Assembly: GCA_021772755.1 (NCBI GenBank)
Contig: JAJFLJ010000010.1
Span: 1 to 43,051, forward strand
Length of the DNA stretch: 43,051 bases
DNA from: Candidatus Sumerlaeota bacterium
GTDB taxonomy: Bacteria; Sumerlaeota; Sumerlaeia; SLMS01; JAHLLQ01
Direction: 5' to 3'
The notes beneath the pieces were generated by a model. That model ran no database searches and was not told where the DNA came from. It worked only from the letters and a program-made list of their open reading frames with translations. Position 1 is the stretch's first letter. Every line of letters begins with the position of its first letter. The translations under genes were made by a program, and so were the position numbers. Positions 6,715 through 13,604 of this stretch are shown piece after piece.

Positions 6715-8657
6715 GATGCCGCCTCCCGCCGCGCCGCGCCCGTCGCGCGCGCGGCGCGGGCCTTCTTGTAGCGCTGCCACACCAGGCCGGCGAGCTTCGC
6801 GCCGCACCGCAGCGCGACCATCGCGGCCGTCGCCACGTCCAGAAAGAGCAACTCGCGGCTGTAGTGCTTCTTGTAGAAACGGTACATCGAGCGGTGACGC
6901 TCGATCATCAGCTTGAAGGGATAGTTCCCCGTGTCCTGCCCGATGTGGTGAAACACCTCGCCGACGGGAACGTAGGAGACGCGGTACCCGGCCTGCCACA
7001 CCCGCAGACAGTAGTCCACGTCCTCGCTGTACATCCAGTAGCGCTCGTCGAGCGGACCGATCCGGTCGTAGACCGAGCGGCGGAAGATCAGGCACGCGCC
7101 ACTGACCCAGTCCACGTCGCGCACCTCGTCCTCGTCGCCGTCCAGGTCCGACATCAGATAGCTGCGCGAGTAGGGATTGTCGGGAAAGAGGCGCGTCAGA
7201 AGACTGTAGCGGTTGAAGAGCGCCTGCTGAAAACTGGGGAAGCGCCGGCAGGAAAGCTGGCGGCTGCCGTCGGTGTTGAGCAGTTTCGGCCCCGCCGCCC
7301 CCACGTCCTCGTGCTCGTCCAGATACCGGACCGCCGCCGCGAACGACCCCGGCCTGGCTTCCGTGTCGTTGTTGAGCAGCACCATGTAGCGGCCGCGGGC
7401 GATTTCGAGCCCCTGGTTGTTGGCCTTCGTAAAGCCCAGGTTCTCGCGGTTCGCCACGAACGGGCATTCGGGAAAGTCGCGCCGCATCATCTCCACGCTG
7501 CCGTCGGTGCTGCCGTTGTCGACGACCACCGCCTCCCAGGAAACGCCCTCGCAGGACGCCGGCAGGCTCCGGAGGCATTCCTCCAGCAGGCGCCTTCCGT
7601 TGCTGTTGATGATCACCAGGGAGATGTCCAGGTCCGGGGGCCTGCGGTTCATCGGCAGGGCGCCGAAACCGTCCGTCGTGGCGCCGAGCATCGGGCTGTT
7701 GTCCGGCAGACCGAGGCGCGTGCGCTGGATCTTCCACCAGAAGAAGAGCCCGCTGCGGATGTGCTCCATCGTCAGACGGTTGATGCCCGCCGACATGCGC
7801 TGGACCTTGTGGACGATGCCGGCCTGGGCGCAGTGCGCGATCTTCCAGCCCCGGCGCTTCGCCCGCCAGCACCAGTCCACGTCCTCGAACCCGAAGTAGT
7901 ACCGGTCGTCGAAGAGCCCCGTCTCCACGATGGCCTCGCGCCTCATGCAGAAGCACGCCCCCGCCACCCAGTCGCCGTAGAAGCTCCGGGTGTGGTCCTT
8001 GTCCAGCATCGTGTGGCGGCGGTTCCAGGGATTGTCGGGCCAGAGGGACCCGACGGGGGACCGGCGGATCAGAATCGTGGTGAGATCGTAGAAGCGTTTG
8101 ACGTTGTATTCGATTTCGCCGTTCAGACGCCGCGTTCCGGCGCCGCAGGCGCCGACCTGGGGGTGGCGGTCCATGAACTCCACCAGGGAATCGAAGCATC
8201 CCGGCAGGACCTCGGTGTCCGCGTCCAGCATCAGGCAGTACCGGCCCCGGGCCTCGCGAATCCCCACGTTCCGCATTTCCGCGATGCCGAAGACGTCGTG
8301 GCTCACCAGCCGGACCCAGGGGTGCTCCGACAGGAAAGCCTCCGTGCCGTCGCCGCTGGGCTTGTTGACGACGATGGTCTCCGTGGAACACCGCGTCCGC
8401 CGGGCCGCGATGCTGGGGATGACCCCCTTGAGCTCGGCGGCCAGACGCCAGTTGATAATCACCACGGAGAGGTCCGGGCGGCCGGGCGGTTCAGGCCCGG
8501 GACTTGCGGTCGCCTGAACGGTGTTGCCGGTTTCGGCAGAACGGGCGGATGGCGGCGGGTTCTTCAAGAGGCGGGTGACGGACTTCGCGATTTGATCGGG
8601 ATCAGGAGGGTCTTCACATGCCCGAGCAGGCAAGACCATGGGCCGGGTGCGAAACAA
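6711..8657 (-). CDS. Glycosyltransferase with two GT2 (GT-A) domains
   Basis: A 648-residue cytosolic glycosyltransferase of the rhamnosyltransferase-like kind. Domain 1 (about residues 62-300) begins DLSVVIINWR and has the metal motif DAD in LMLDADTEV. Domain 2 (about 345-600) begins DISLVIINSNG and carries VVDNGSTDGS and LLNNDTEARPG. Each ends with the acceptor-side GACxxxRR and ED(V)D motifs (FGFEDVDWCW; YSEDVDYCLR). Both domains look catalytically complete, so it may add two sugars to a lipid-linked glycan. The start is uncertain: ATG 8657 and ATG 8639 would overlap the 5' end of ahpD on the other strand, and the conserved domain begins only at about residue 60, so a later non-ATG start is possible. 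Confidence 0.88.
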   Translation of the reverse strand: MFRTRPMVLPARACEDPPDPDQIAKSVTRLLKNPPPSARSAETGNTVQATASPGPEPPGRPDLSVVIINWRLAAELKGVIPSIAARRTRCSTETIVVNKPSGDGTEAFLSEHPWVRLVSHDVFGIAEMRNVGIREARGRYCLMLDADTEVLPGCFDSLVEFMDRHPQVGACGAGTRRLNGEIEYNVKRFYDLTTILIRRSPVGSLWPDNPWNRRHTMLDKDHTRSFYGDWVAGACFCMRREAIVETGLFDDRYYFGFEDVDWCWRAKRRGWKIAHCAQAGIVHKVQRMSAGINRLTMEHIRSGLFFWWKIQRTRLGLPDNSPMLGATTDGFGALPMNRRPPDLDISLVIINSNGRRLLEECLRSLPASCEGVSWEAVVVDNGSTDGSVEMMRRDFPECPFVANRENLGFTKANNQGLEIARGRYMVLLNNDTEARPGSFAAAVRYLDEHEDVGAAGPKLLNTDGSRQLSCRRFPSFQQALFNRYSLLTRLFPDNPYSRSYLMSDLDGDEDEVRDVDWVSGACLIFRRSVYDRIGPLDERYWMYSEDVDYCLRVWQAGYRVSYVPVGEVFHHIGQDTGNYPFKLMIERHRSMYRFYKKHYSRELLFLDVATAAMVALRCGAKLAGLVWQRYKKARAARATGAARREAAS

Positions 8658-9265
8658 CGGAAAAGGCCCACCGGGCGCTGACCCGTATCCGCGAATCGTT
8701 CGGCGTGGAGGCTTTGCCCTCCGGCCTCGCCGAACTCGCAGGACACGAAAGCGGCATCCACGATCTCTATATGAACCTCAAACGCCAGCTCGACGCCGGG
8801 AAACTCTCCCGCGAGGACAAGCTCCTCGTCGCCGTCGGGATCGCCGCCGCAGCGGGCTCCGCCGAATCGACCCGCTACCTCGGCGCGGCGTGCCGGGAAG
8901 CGGGGCTCGAGCCCGCGGAAATCCTCGCCGCCATTTCGGTGGCGACGGTCTGCACCGTCTTCAACGGCTACTACAAGTTCCGCCACAGCGTCCCCGAGGG
9001 CGAGTTCGACGCGTTCAAGGCCCCCTTCAACGCCAACACGTTCGTGAACTCGGGCCTCTCCACCGCACGCATGGAGCTGATCTGCATCGCCGTATCGTCC
9101 ATGAACGGGTGCTCGATGTGTGTCGTCGGGCACGTCGAAAAGGCGAAGAGTGTCAATGTGACACCCGAACAGATCGACGAAGCCGTTCGGGCGGCCGCAG
9201 CGGCCAGCGCATTCTCCGCCGTATCCTCCGCCCTCGCGGCGCCACCCGGCATCGAAGCGGTCTGA
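8618..9265 (+). CDS. ahpD: AhpD-like alkylhydroperoxidase (carboxymuconolactone decarboxylase family)
   Basis: A 215-residue thiol peroxidase or adaptor that recycles AhpC. The proton-relay layout matches AhpD: E153, the redox pair C165-x-x-C168 in NGCSMCVVGH, and H172, with the same spacings as E118, C130, C133 and H137 of the mycobacterial enzyme. The histidine inside the usual CxHC is methionine (M167). The start is fixed by a good AGGAGG site eight bases before ATG 8618. The protein is somewhat longer than typical AhpD (about 175 residues) because of an N-terminal extension. ahpC follows 52 bases later in the same direction, a known functional pair. Confidence 0.9.
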   Translation: MPEQARPWAGCETTEKAHRALTRIRESFGVEALPSGLAELAGHESGIHDLYMNLKRQLDAGKLSREDKLLVAVGIAAAAGSAESTRYLGAACREAGLEPAEILAAISVATVCTVFNGYYKFRHSVPEGEFDAFKAPFNANTFVNSGLSTARMELICIAVSSMNGCSMCVVGHVEKAKSVNVTPEQIDEAVRAAAAASAFSAVSSALAAPPGIEAV

Positions 9266-9317
9266 CGACCTCCCCCACACTCAACGGAATCATCCTCACC
9301 ATCAGGAGCTACCCGAT

Positions 9318-9842
9318 ATGATCAGCGTTGGACAAACAGCCCCGGAATTCACCTGCCAGGCCCTGGCGGGCACCGAATTCAGAGACATCTCCCTGAGCGA
9401 CTACCGGGGCAAATGGGTCTGCCTCTACTTCTACCCGCTCGACTTCACCTTCGTCTGCCCCACGGAAATCAAGTCCTTCAGCGACATGGTCCCGGAATTC
9501 GAGGACCGCGACTGCGTCGTCCTCGGCGGCAGCTGCGACAGCGTCTACAGCCACCTGGGCTGGGTGAACTCGAAGAACGAGCTCAAGGACCTCAAGCACC
9601 CCCTCATCTCGGACTACACGAAGTCGATCTCCGCCTCTCTGGGGATTCTCGACCACGAGAAGGGCGTCTCGCAGCGCGCCACGTTCCTCATCGACCCCGA
9701 GGGCATCGTGCGCTTCGTCTACGTCACGGACCTGAACGTCGGCCGCAGCCCCGACGAGGTCATCCGCGTTCTCGACGCTCTCCAGACCGACGAGCTCTGC
9801 CCCTGCAACTGGAAGAAGGGCGAAGAGACCATCGGCGTCTGA
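9318..9842 (+). CDS. ahpC: Peroxiredoxin AhpC (typical 2-Cys)
   Basis: A 174-residue peroxidase that reduces H2O2, alkyl peroxides and peroxynitrite. The peroxidatic cysteine is C47 in FTFVCPTEI, and the resolving cysteine is C161 in ELCPCNWKKGEE, where an extra cysteine (C163) follows. The conserved active-site arginine lies in GVSQRATFLID. ATG 9318 has an AGGAG site nine bases upstream. It is paired with ahpD, which probably supplies electrons in place of AhpF; no ahpF is visible. A strong terminator follows 29 bases after the stop. The protein is slightly shorter than enterobacterial AhpC (187 residues), but all functional parts are present. Confidence 0.95.
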   Translation: MISVGQTAPEFTCQALAGTEFRDISLSDYRGKWVCLYFYPLDFTFVCPTEIKSFSDMVPEFEDRDCVVLGGSCDSVYSHLGWVNSKNELKDLKHPLISDYTKSISASLGILDHEKGVSQRATFLIDPEGIVRFVYVTDLNVGRSPDEVIRVLDALQTDELCPCNWKKGEETIGV

Positions 9843-9870
9843 CGCCCCTCCTTCGACGGAGTTCCCCGAG

Positions 9871-9901
9871 CGCCCGCGCCCTTCCGGGTGCGGGCGTCTT
9901 T
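9871..9901 (+). terminator. Rho-independent terminator after ahpC
   Basis: An 11-bp stem, CGCCCGCGCCC (9871-9881) with GGGTGCGGGCG (9886-9896), has a TTCC loop and one G-T pair, followed by TCTTT. It ends the ahpD-ahpC unit and separates it from the diguanylate cyclase gene. Confidence 0.75.
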
Positions 9902-10023
9902 GCGGAAACCGCCGCGCAAGAGTCCGGCGGAGGGCCCCTCTTCCCTTGCAGCCCGGCTTCCGTCCCGGCACCGTCGGAGGTGCCCCAAGGCAGATACAGG
10001 ATCGAAAGACGTGTAGCGCTTCG

Positions 10024-11031
10024 ATGAGCGTCGATAAAAACACCCCCGACGATCAGACCGAAGAACCCCGCCGCCGCCCCCAGCGGCTGAGTGAGGATTC
10101 CGACCCCACCCACTTCCCGGGCGGCATGGACCAGGGCGGCGAACGCCCGCCCGCCGCCGCCCGCCCCCGCACCTACCGCCCCGTCCTGATCTGTCTTTCG
10201 GGACAGCTGCGCGGCCAGCGCAAGTCCCTCTCCGCGCCGGAAACCGTCATCGGCCGAAGCAGCAGCGCCGACTGGCAGCTCGACGATTCCGCCGCCTCGC
10301 GCCATCACGTCCGCATCGACTACGAGAACTGGACCGAGTCCCACGAGATGCCCCGCTGCTTCGTCGAGGACCTGGGCTCGCGCAACGGCACCGAGCTCAA
10401 CGGCCGCGTCATCCGCGAACGCGAACAGCTGCGCGAACGCGACCGCGTGCTCGTCGGCGCCACCCTCATCGGCTTCTTCGTGCGCGACGAGGACGAACTC
10501 CGCCACGACGACTCGCTCTACATCTCCGCCACCCGCGACATGCTCACCGGCCTGGACAACCGCCGCCAGCTTCGCGAGCACCTCCGCCATCACCTGGCCC
10601 GCGCCGAACGCTACGACATGCCCATCAGCTTTCTGCTGCTGGACCTCGATCACTTCAAGGTCGTCAACGACACCTACGGACACGACGTCGGCGATTCCGC
10701 CCTCTGCCACGTGGCGGAGCTTCTGCGCAAGGGATGCCGCGAAAGCGATCTCGTCGCGCGATGGGGCGGAGAAGAGTTCGCCATCTGCCTTCCCGACACC
10801 GAGCAGGAACACGCCGAGGCCCTCGCCGAACGGCTCCGCGAGAGCGTCGAGACCAACCACATGGTCGACGAGGGCAGAAACATCGAACTCGGCATCAGCA
10901 TCGGCGGAGCATCCTTCCGCAAGGGCGACGACGCCGACTCCCTCTTCCAGCGCGCCGACCAGATGCTCTATCGCGCCAAGAACCGCGGCCGCAACCGCGT
11001 CGTCTTCGCCGCCGAAACCAAGTCCCTCTGA
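10024..11031 (+). CDS. FHA-GGDEF diguanylate cyclase
   Basis: A 335-residue cytoplasmic signalling protein. After a charged, disordered N-terminus (1-50) comes an FHA phosphothreonine-binding domain (about 52-155) with GRSSS, SRHH and NGT at the canonical loops. A GGDEF domain follows (about 168-330) with TGLDNRR, DLDHFKVVNDTYGH and the active-site loop GGEEF (248-252). The inhibitory I-site RxxD is present as R239-ESD, five residues before GGEEF, so product inhibition by c-di-GMP is expected. Start ATG 10024 fits the domain layout; the frame stays open to an ATG at 9946, but that segment looks non-coding. FHA domains bind targets of Ser/Thr kinases, and one such kinase is encoded at 30.1-31.4 kb, but a direct link is not shown. 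Confidence 0.92.
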   Translation: MSVDKNTPDDQTEEPRRRPQRLSEDSDPTHFPGGMDQGGERPPAAARPRTYRPVLICLSGQLRGQRKSLSAPETVIGRSSSADWQLDDSAASRHHVRIDYENWTESHEMPRCFVEDLGSRNGTELNGRVIREREQLRERDRVLVGATLIGFFVRDEDELRHDDSLYISATRDMLTGLDNRRQLREHLRHHLARAERYDMPISFLLLDLDHFKVVNDTYGHDVGDSALCHVAELLRKGCRESDLVARWGGEEFAICLPDTEQEHAEALAERLRESVETNHMVDEGRNIELGISIGGASFRKGDDADSLFQRADQMLYRAKNRGRNRVVFAAETKSL

Positions 11032-11257
11032 CCCCGCCTCGTTTCGCGCGGAACCGCCGCAGCGCGGAGCGCGCGACACGGAGAAGACCGAATAGAGAAC
11101 GCTGGCCTGCGAAGAAGGCGTTCGCACGCCCCCCGTCATAATAGCAACATCTTCACTGTGCAGTCTCCGGGTCTCCCGGCGCCTCTGCATCGAAACCGTT
11201 TCCGTGCGGCGATGGCTAAGCGAGAAGGCGGAGAGGGTCCGGGTGTGTATACATTGA

Positions 11258-11291
11258 GTGACCGGTTGCGGAAAAAATTTCTTTGACACGG
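11258..11291 (+). promoter_or_regulatory. Upstream element A, shared with the promoter at 19.2 kb
   Basis: GTGACCGGTTGCGG, then an A-run, leads into the -35 box. A very similar stretch (GTGAACCGGTTACGG, A-run, TTGCACGG) lies at 19200-19234. In both, ACCGGTT begins 22-23 bases before the -35 hexamer. This placement suggests an activator or repressor site common to the two transcription units. Confidence 0.5.
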
Positions 11292-11310
11292 AATCACCGG
11301 CGCATAATGT
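11283..11310 (+). promoter_or_regulatory. Sigma-70-type promoter for the propeller-amidase unit
   Basis: TTGACA (11283-11288), a 16-base spacer, then TAATGT (11305-11310). The GTG start of the next gene lies 43 bases downstream of the -10 box, with GAGGGG as a likely ribosome site. Confidence 0.65.
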
Positions 11311-11352
11311 CGCGTCGAAATCCAGAGCCTTTGGCAGAGGGGAATTCTTCGA

Positions 11353-12378
11353 GTGGGCCGTTTCCAGTTGAAGCGTATCGTCGTGGCCGCCGTAGCGGCG
11401 GTCTGCATTCTCGTCGCAGTCCTGGTGTTCCGTTCCGGTCGCGAACCGGTGGAGAGCGATCCCCTTCCCGCGCGCACCGCGTCCGGGAAAAGCGCGACGG
11501 CCATCGCGCCATCTGCGGATCCGGCCGGGGGAGACACGATCGTCGTCCCCGTGGACGTCGTGGTCGACGAGTACGTCTACCTGCCGAATTCCGCCACGCT
11601 GGAGGGTCTGGACTCGGGCAGCAGCATCGACAACCCCGGCGCCCGCAGCGGCAGCAGGCGGCTGCGCGGCATTCGCGAGCTGATTCCCGCCGACGGCGAG
11701 GGCGGATTCATCGCCCCCCGCATCTCCCCCGACGGGTTGCAGATCATGATGACGCGCCCCGGGTTCCGGGGAATCTACGTGGCATCCATGCGCCGGGGCG
11801 ACCCCGAGCGGATTTCCGACCTGAACGCCTGGGGCGCGCGCTGGACCGACGACGGGCTGATCGAGGTCCGCACCCAGGACGGCATGGTGCAGGTCCTCGG
11901 TCCCGACGGGACGATCCAGGAGGTCCGGGCCGCGAGCGACCTGGACGAGCCGGTCTTTGCCGACGCGGATGTGATCATGGTCCGCGCCGAGGACGGATCG
12001 ACCCGTCCCCTGACGGGCAACGAGGACAACTTCTACGGCCCGATGCCCTCCGGCGACGGCGAGATGGTCGCCTACCAGGGTCTGAATTCCGGAATCTACG
12101 TCGCACGCGCCGACGGAACCGATCCCCCCGTTCATTTGGGCGACGGAACGAATCCGACATGGATGCGGGACGGCAGCGGGGTGCTCTTCGAGGTTTCGAC
12201 CGACGACGGGCACGACGTGGTGGCGGCGGATCTGTACTACGCGGATTCCGCAGGGGGCGAACGCACGAACCTGACGGAGGATTTTGACGGTGTCTGCATG
12301 CGTCCGTCCGTCGGACCGGACGGCAGCACGGTCGCATTCGAATCGGAAGGAGGTGTCTTCGTGGGTGAAATGCGGTAG
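11353..12378 (+). CDS. Exported TolB-like beta-propeller (PD40-type) protein
   Basis: A 341-residue protein. The N-terminus is a signal peptide or anchor (RIVVAAVAAVCILVAVLVF, residues 8-26), followed by a low-complexity linker to about 110. The rest consists of PD40/TolB-like propeller blades with repeated short units such as APRISPDGLQIMMTR, GPMPSGDGEMVAYQG, TWMRDGSGVLFEV and RPSVGPDGSTVAFES, each ending in a contact of the GIYVA type. Such propellers often bind proteins or glycans in the periplasm. It starts at GTG 11353 under a clear promoter. The amidase gene follows after 72 bases with no terminator in between, so they probably form one unit. Specific function is unknown. Confidence 0.8.
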   Translation: MGRFQLKRIVVAAVAAVCILVAVLVFRSGREPVESDPLPARTASGKSATAIAPSADPAGGDTIVVPVDVVVDEYVYLPNSATLEGLDSGSSIDNPGARSGSRRLRGIRELIPADGEGGFIAPRISPDGLQIMMTRPGFRGIYVASMRRGDPERISDLNAWGARWTDDGLIEVRTQDGMVQVLGPDGTIQEVRAASDLDEPVFADADVIMVRAEDGSTRPLTGNEDNFYGPMPSGDGEMVAYQGLNSGIYVARADGTDPPVHLGDGTNPTWMRDGSGVLFEVSTDDGHDVVAADLYYADSAGGERTNLTEDFDGVCMRPSVGPDGSTVAFESEGGVFVGEMR

Positions 12379-12450
12379 TACACCGGCGTTCGGACCTCCG
12401 CGCGCCGGAAGCAGAGCCACATCAACTCGTCATTCGAAAGGAGCAACTCC

Positions 12451-13524
12451 ATGAGAAATGCGAACAAACCTTTTGGGAAGGTTCTGTTGGGCGGAGCGAT
12501 CGCGGCCTTCGCCCTGATGGGCGGCGGCGCACAGGCGGTTACGGGCAAGGTCTGCATCGATCCAGGCCACGGCGGGTCCGACCCCGGCGCGGTGGGGAAC
12601 GGACAGCAGGAGAAGATCAACGTCCTCGACACGGCCAACCGGCTGAAGACATGGCTCGACACCGACACGGGCGACACCGGCGGCGGCGGTTCCTGGACCG
12701 TCATCCGGACGCGCTCGAGCGACGTCTACGTGTCGCTGAGCGGACGGACCAGCTACGCCAACAGCAACGGCGCCAACCGCTTCATGTCGATCCACAACAA
12801 CGGCTTTTCCAGCTCGTCGGCGAACGGAATCGAGACGTTCTGCTACGGCAGCGGAAGCTCCACCAGCTTCGACCTGCGCAACAAGGTCCAGGCCGAGGCC
12901 ATCGGCGTCTGGCCGCTGACCAACCGCGGCAACAAGACCGCCAACTTCTACGTGCTCGTGAACACGAACATGCCGGCCGAACTGCACGAAATGGCGTTCA
13001 TCACGAACTCCACGGATGCCAGCTATCTGGGCTCCGCGACGCAGCGCGATCTCCATGCGAAGTCCGAGATGTGGGCGCTCCAGCGCAACTACGGCCTCTC
13101 GAAGTACACGCCCTCCACGGCCGTGGTGCTCACCACGGACAACGCGAGCGGCTCCTTCACCCCCGGCAGCGGGTGGTGGACGAGCACTTCCACGGGTGGC
13201 TACTACGGATCGAACTACCACGTCCGCGGCACGGCCGCGGTCAGCGACGCATCGACCTTCAGCTTCAGCGTTCCGTCCTCCGGCACGTACAAGGTCGAGG
13301 CATGGTGGACGGCCGGCGGAAACCGCGCTCCCTCCGCGCCGTATCTCGTCGATCACAGCGGCGGCACCACCACCGTCAACGCGAACCAGCAGGCCAATGG
13401 CGGGAAGTGGAACAGCCTCGGCAACTTCTCGTTCAATTCCGGAACGCGAACGGTGCGTCTGTCATGCTGGACGACTTCGGGCTACTACGTGGTCGCCGAT
13501 GCCGTCCGCCTGACGAAGCTCTGA
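12451..13524 (+). CDS. Secreted N-acetylmuramoyl-L-alanine amidase with golvesin-like C-terminal domain
   Basis: A 357-residue zinc amidase that cuts the MurNAc-L-Ala bond of peptidoglycan. A signal peptide (1-29, ending GGGAQA) precedes an Amidase_3 domain (about 31-215). Its zinc ligands are H40 in DPGHGGSDPG, E54 and H115 in SIHNNG, and its catalytic glutamate is E180 in ELHEMAFITN. The C-terminal 130 residues form a golvesin C-terminal-like (xanthan-lyase-type) beta-domain with GGYYGSNYHVRG, GTYKVEAWWTAGGNR and VVADAVRL, probably for wall or glycan binding. The same domain occurs twice in the carboxypeptidase at 19411-21123. AAGGAG precedes ATG 12451. A strong hairpin follows the stop. 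Confidence 0.93.
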   Translation: MRNANKPFGKVLLGGAIAAFALMGGGAQAVTGKVCIDPGHGGSDPGAVGNGQQEKINVLDTANRLKTWLDTDTGDTGGGGSWTVIRTRSSDVYVSLSGRTSYANSNGANRFMSIHNNGFSSSSANGIETFCYGSGSSTSFDLRNKVQAEAIGVWPLTNRGNKTANFYVLVNTNMPAELHEMAFITNSTDASYLGSATQRDLHAKSEMWALQRNYGLSKYTPSTAVVLTTDNASGSFTPGSGWWTSTSTGGYYGSNYHVRGTAAVSDASTFSFSVPSSGTYKVEAWWTAGGNRAPSAPYLVDHSGGTTTVNANQQANGGKWNSLGNFSFNSGTRTVRLSCWTTSGYYVVADAVRLTKL

Positions 13525-13549
13525 TTCCCCCAACCCCCGACAAGTCACA

Positions 13550-13583
13550 AGAGACGGATCGGCTCGAACGGCGATCCGTCTCT
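13550..13583 (+). terminator. Hairpin terminator after the amidase gene
   Basis: A perfect 12-bp stem, AGAGACGGATCG (13550-13561) with CGATCCGTCTCT (13572-13583), lies 25 bases after the stop. Only a weak T-rich tail follows, so termination may be partial and allow read-through to the TPR gene starting at 13605. Confidence 0.6.
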
Positions 13584-13604
13584 CGCTCGTTGAGGCACAC
13601 CCGT

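Larger units (their letters stand above)
11032..11352. other. Regulatory intergenic region before the envelope block
   Basis: A 321-base gap. Bases 11032-11257 hold only weak GC-rich palindromes and no gene I can support. Bases 11258-11310 hold the shared upstream element and a clear promoter (separate entries). Unlike its surroundings, the part around 11240-11310 is A/T-rich. Confidence 0.6.

Noticed and set aside
9760-12420. Minus-strand open frame of 886 codons opposite ahpC, the GGDEF gene and the propeller gene
   Set aside because: Long antisense frames are expected at this GC content. The translation is repetitive Val/Ala/Gly/Arg without recognisable domains, while the plus strand has clear families.
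12651-13604. Plus-strand frame running through the amidase gene into the large TPR protein, giving an apparent 1163-residue protein
   Set aside because: The first 318 codons are an off-frame shadow of the amidase gene (Arg/Gln/His-rich, no fold). A proper signal peptide begins at ATG 13605, after the amidase terminator.
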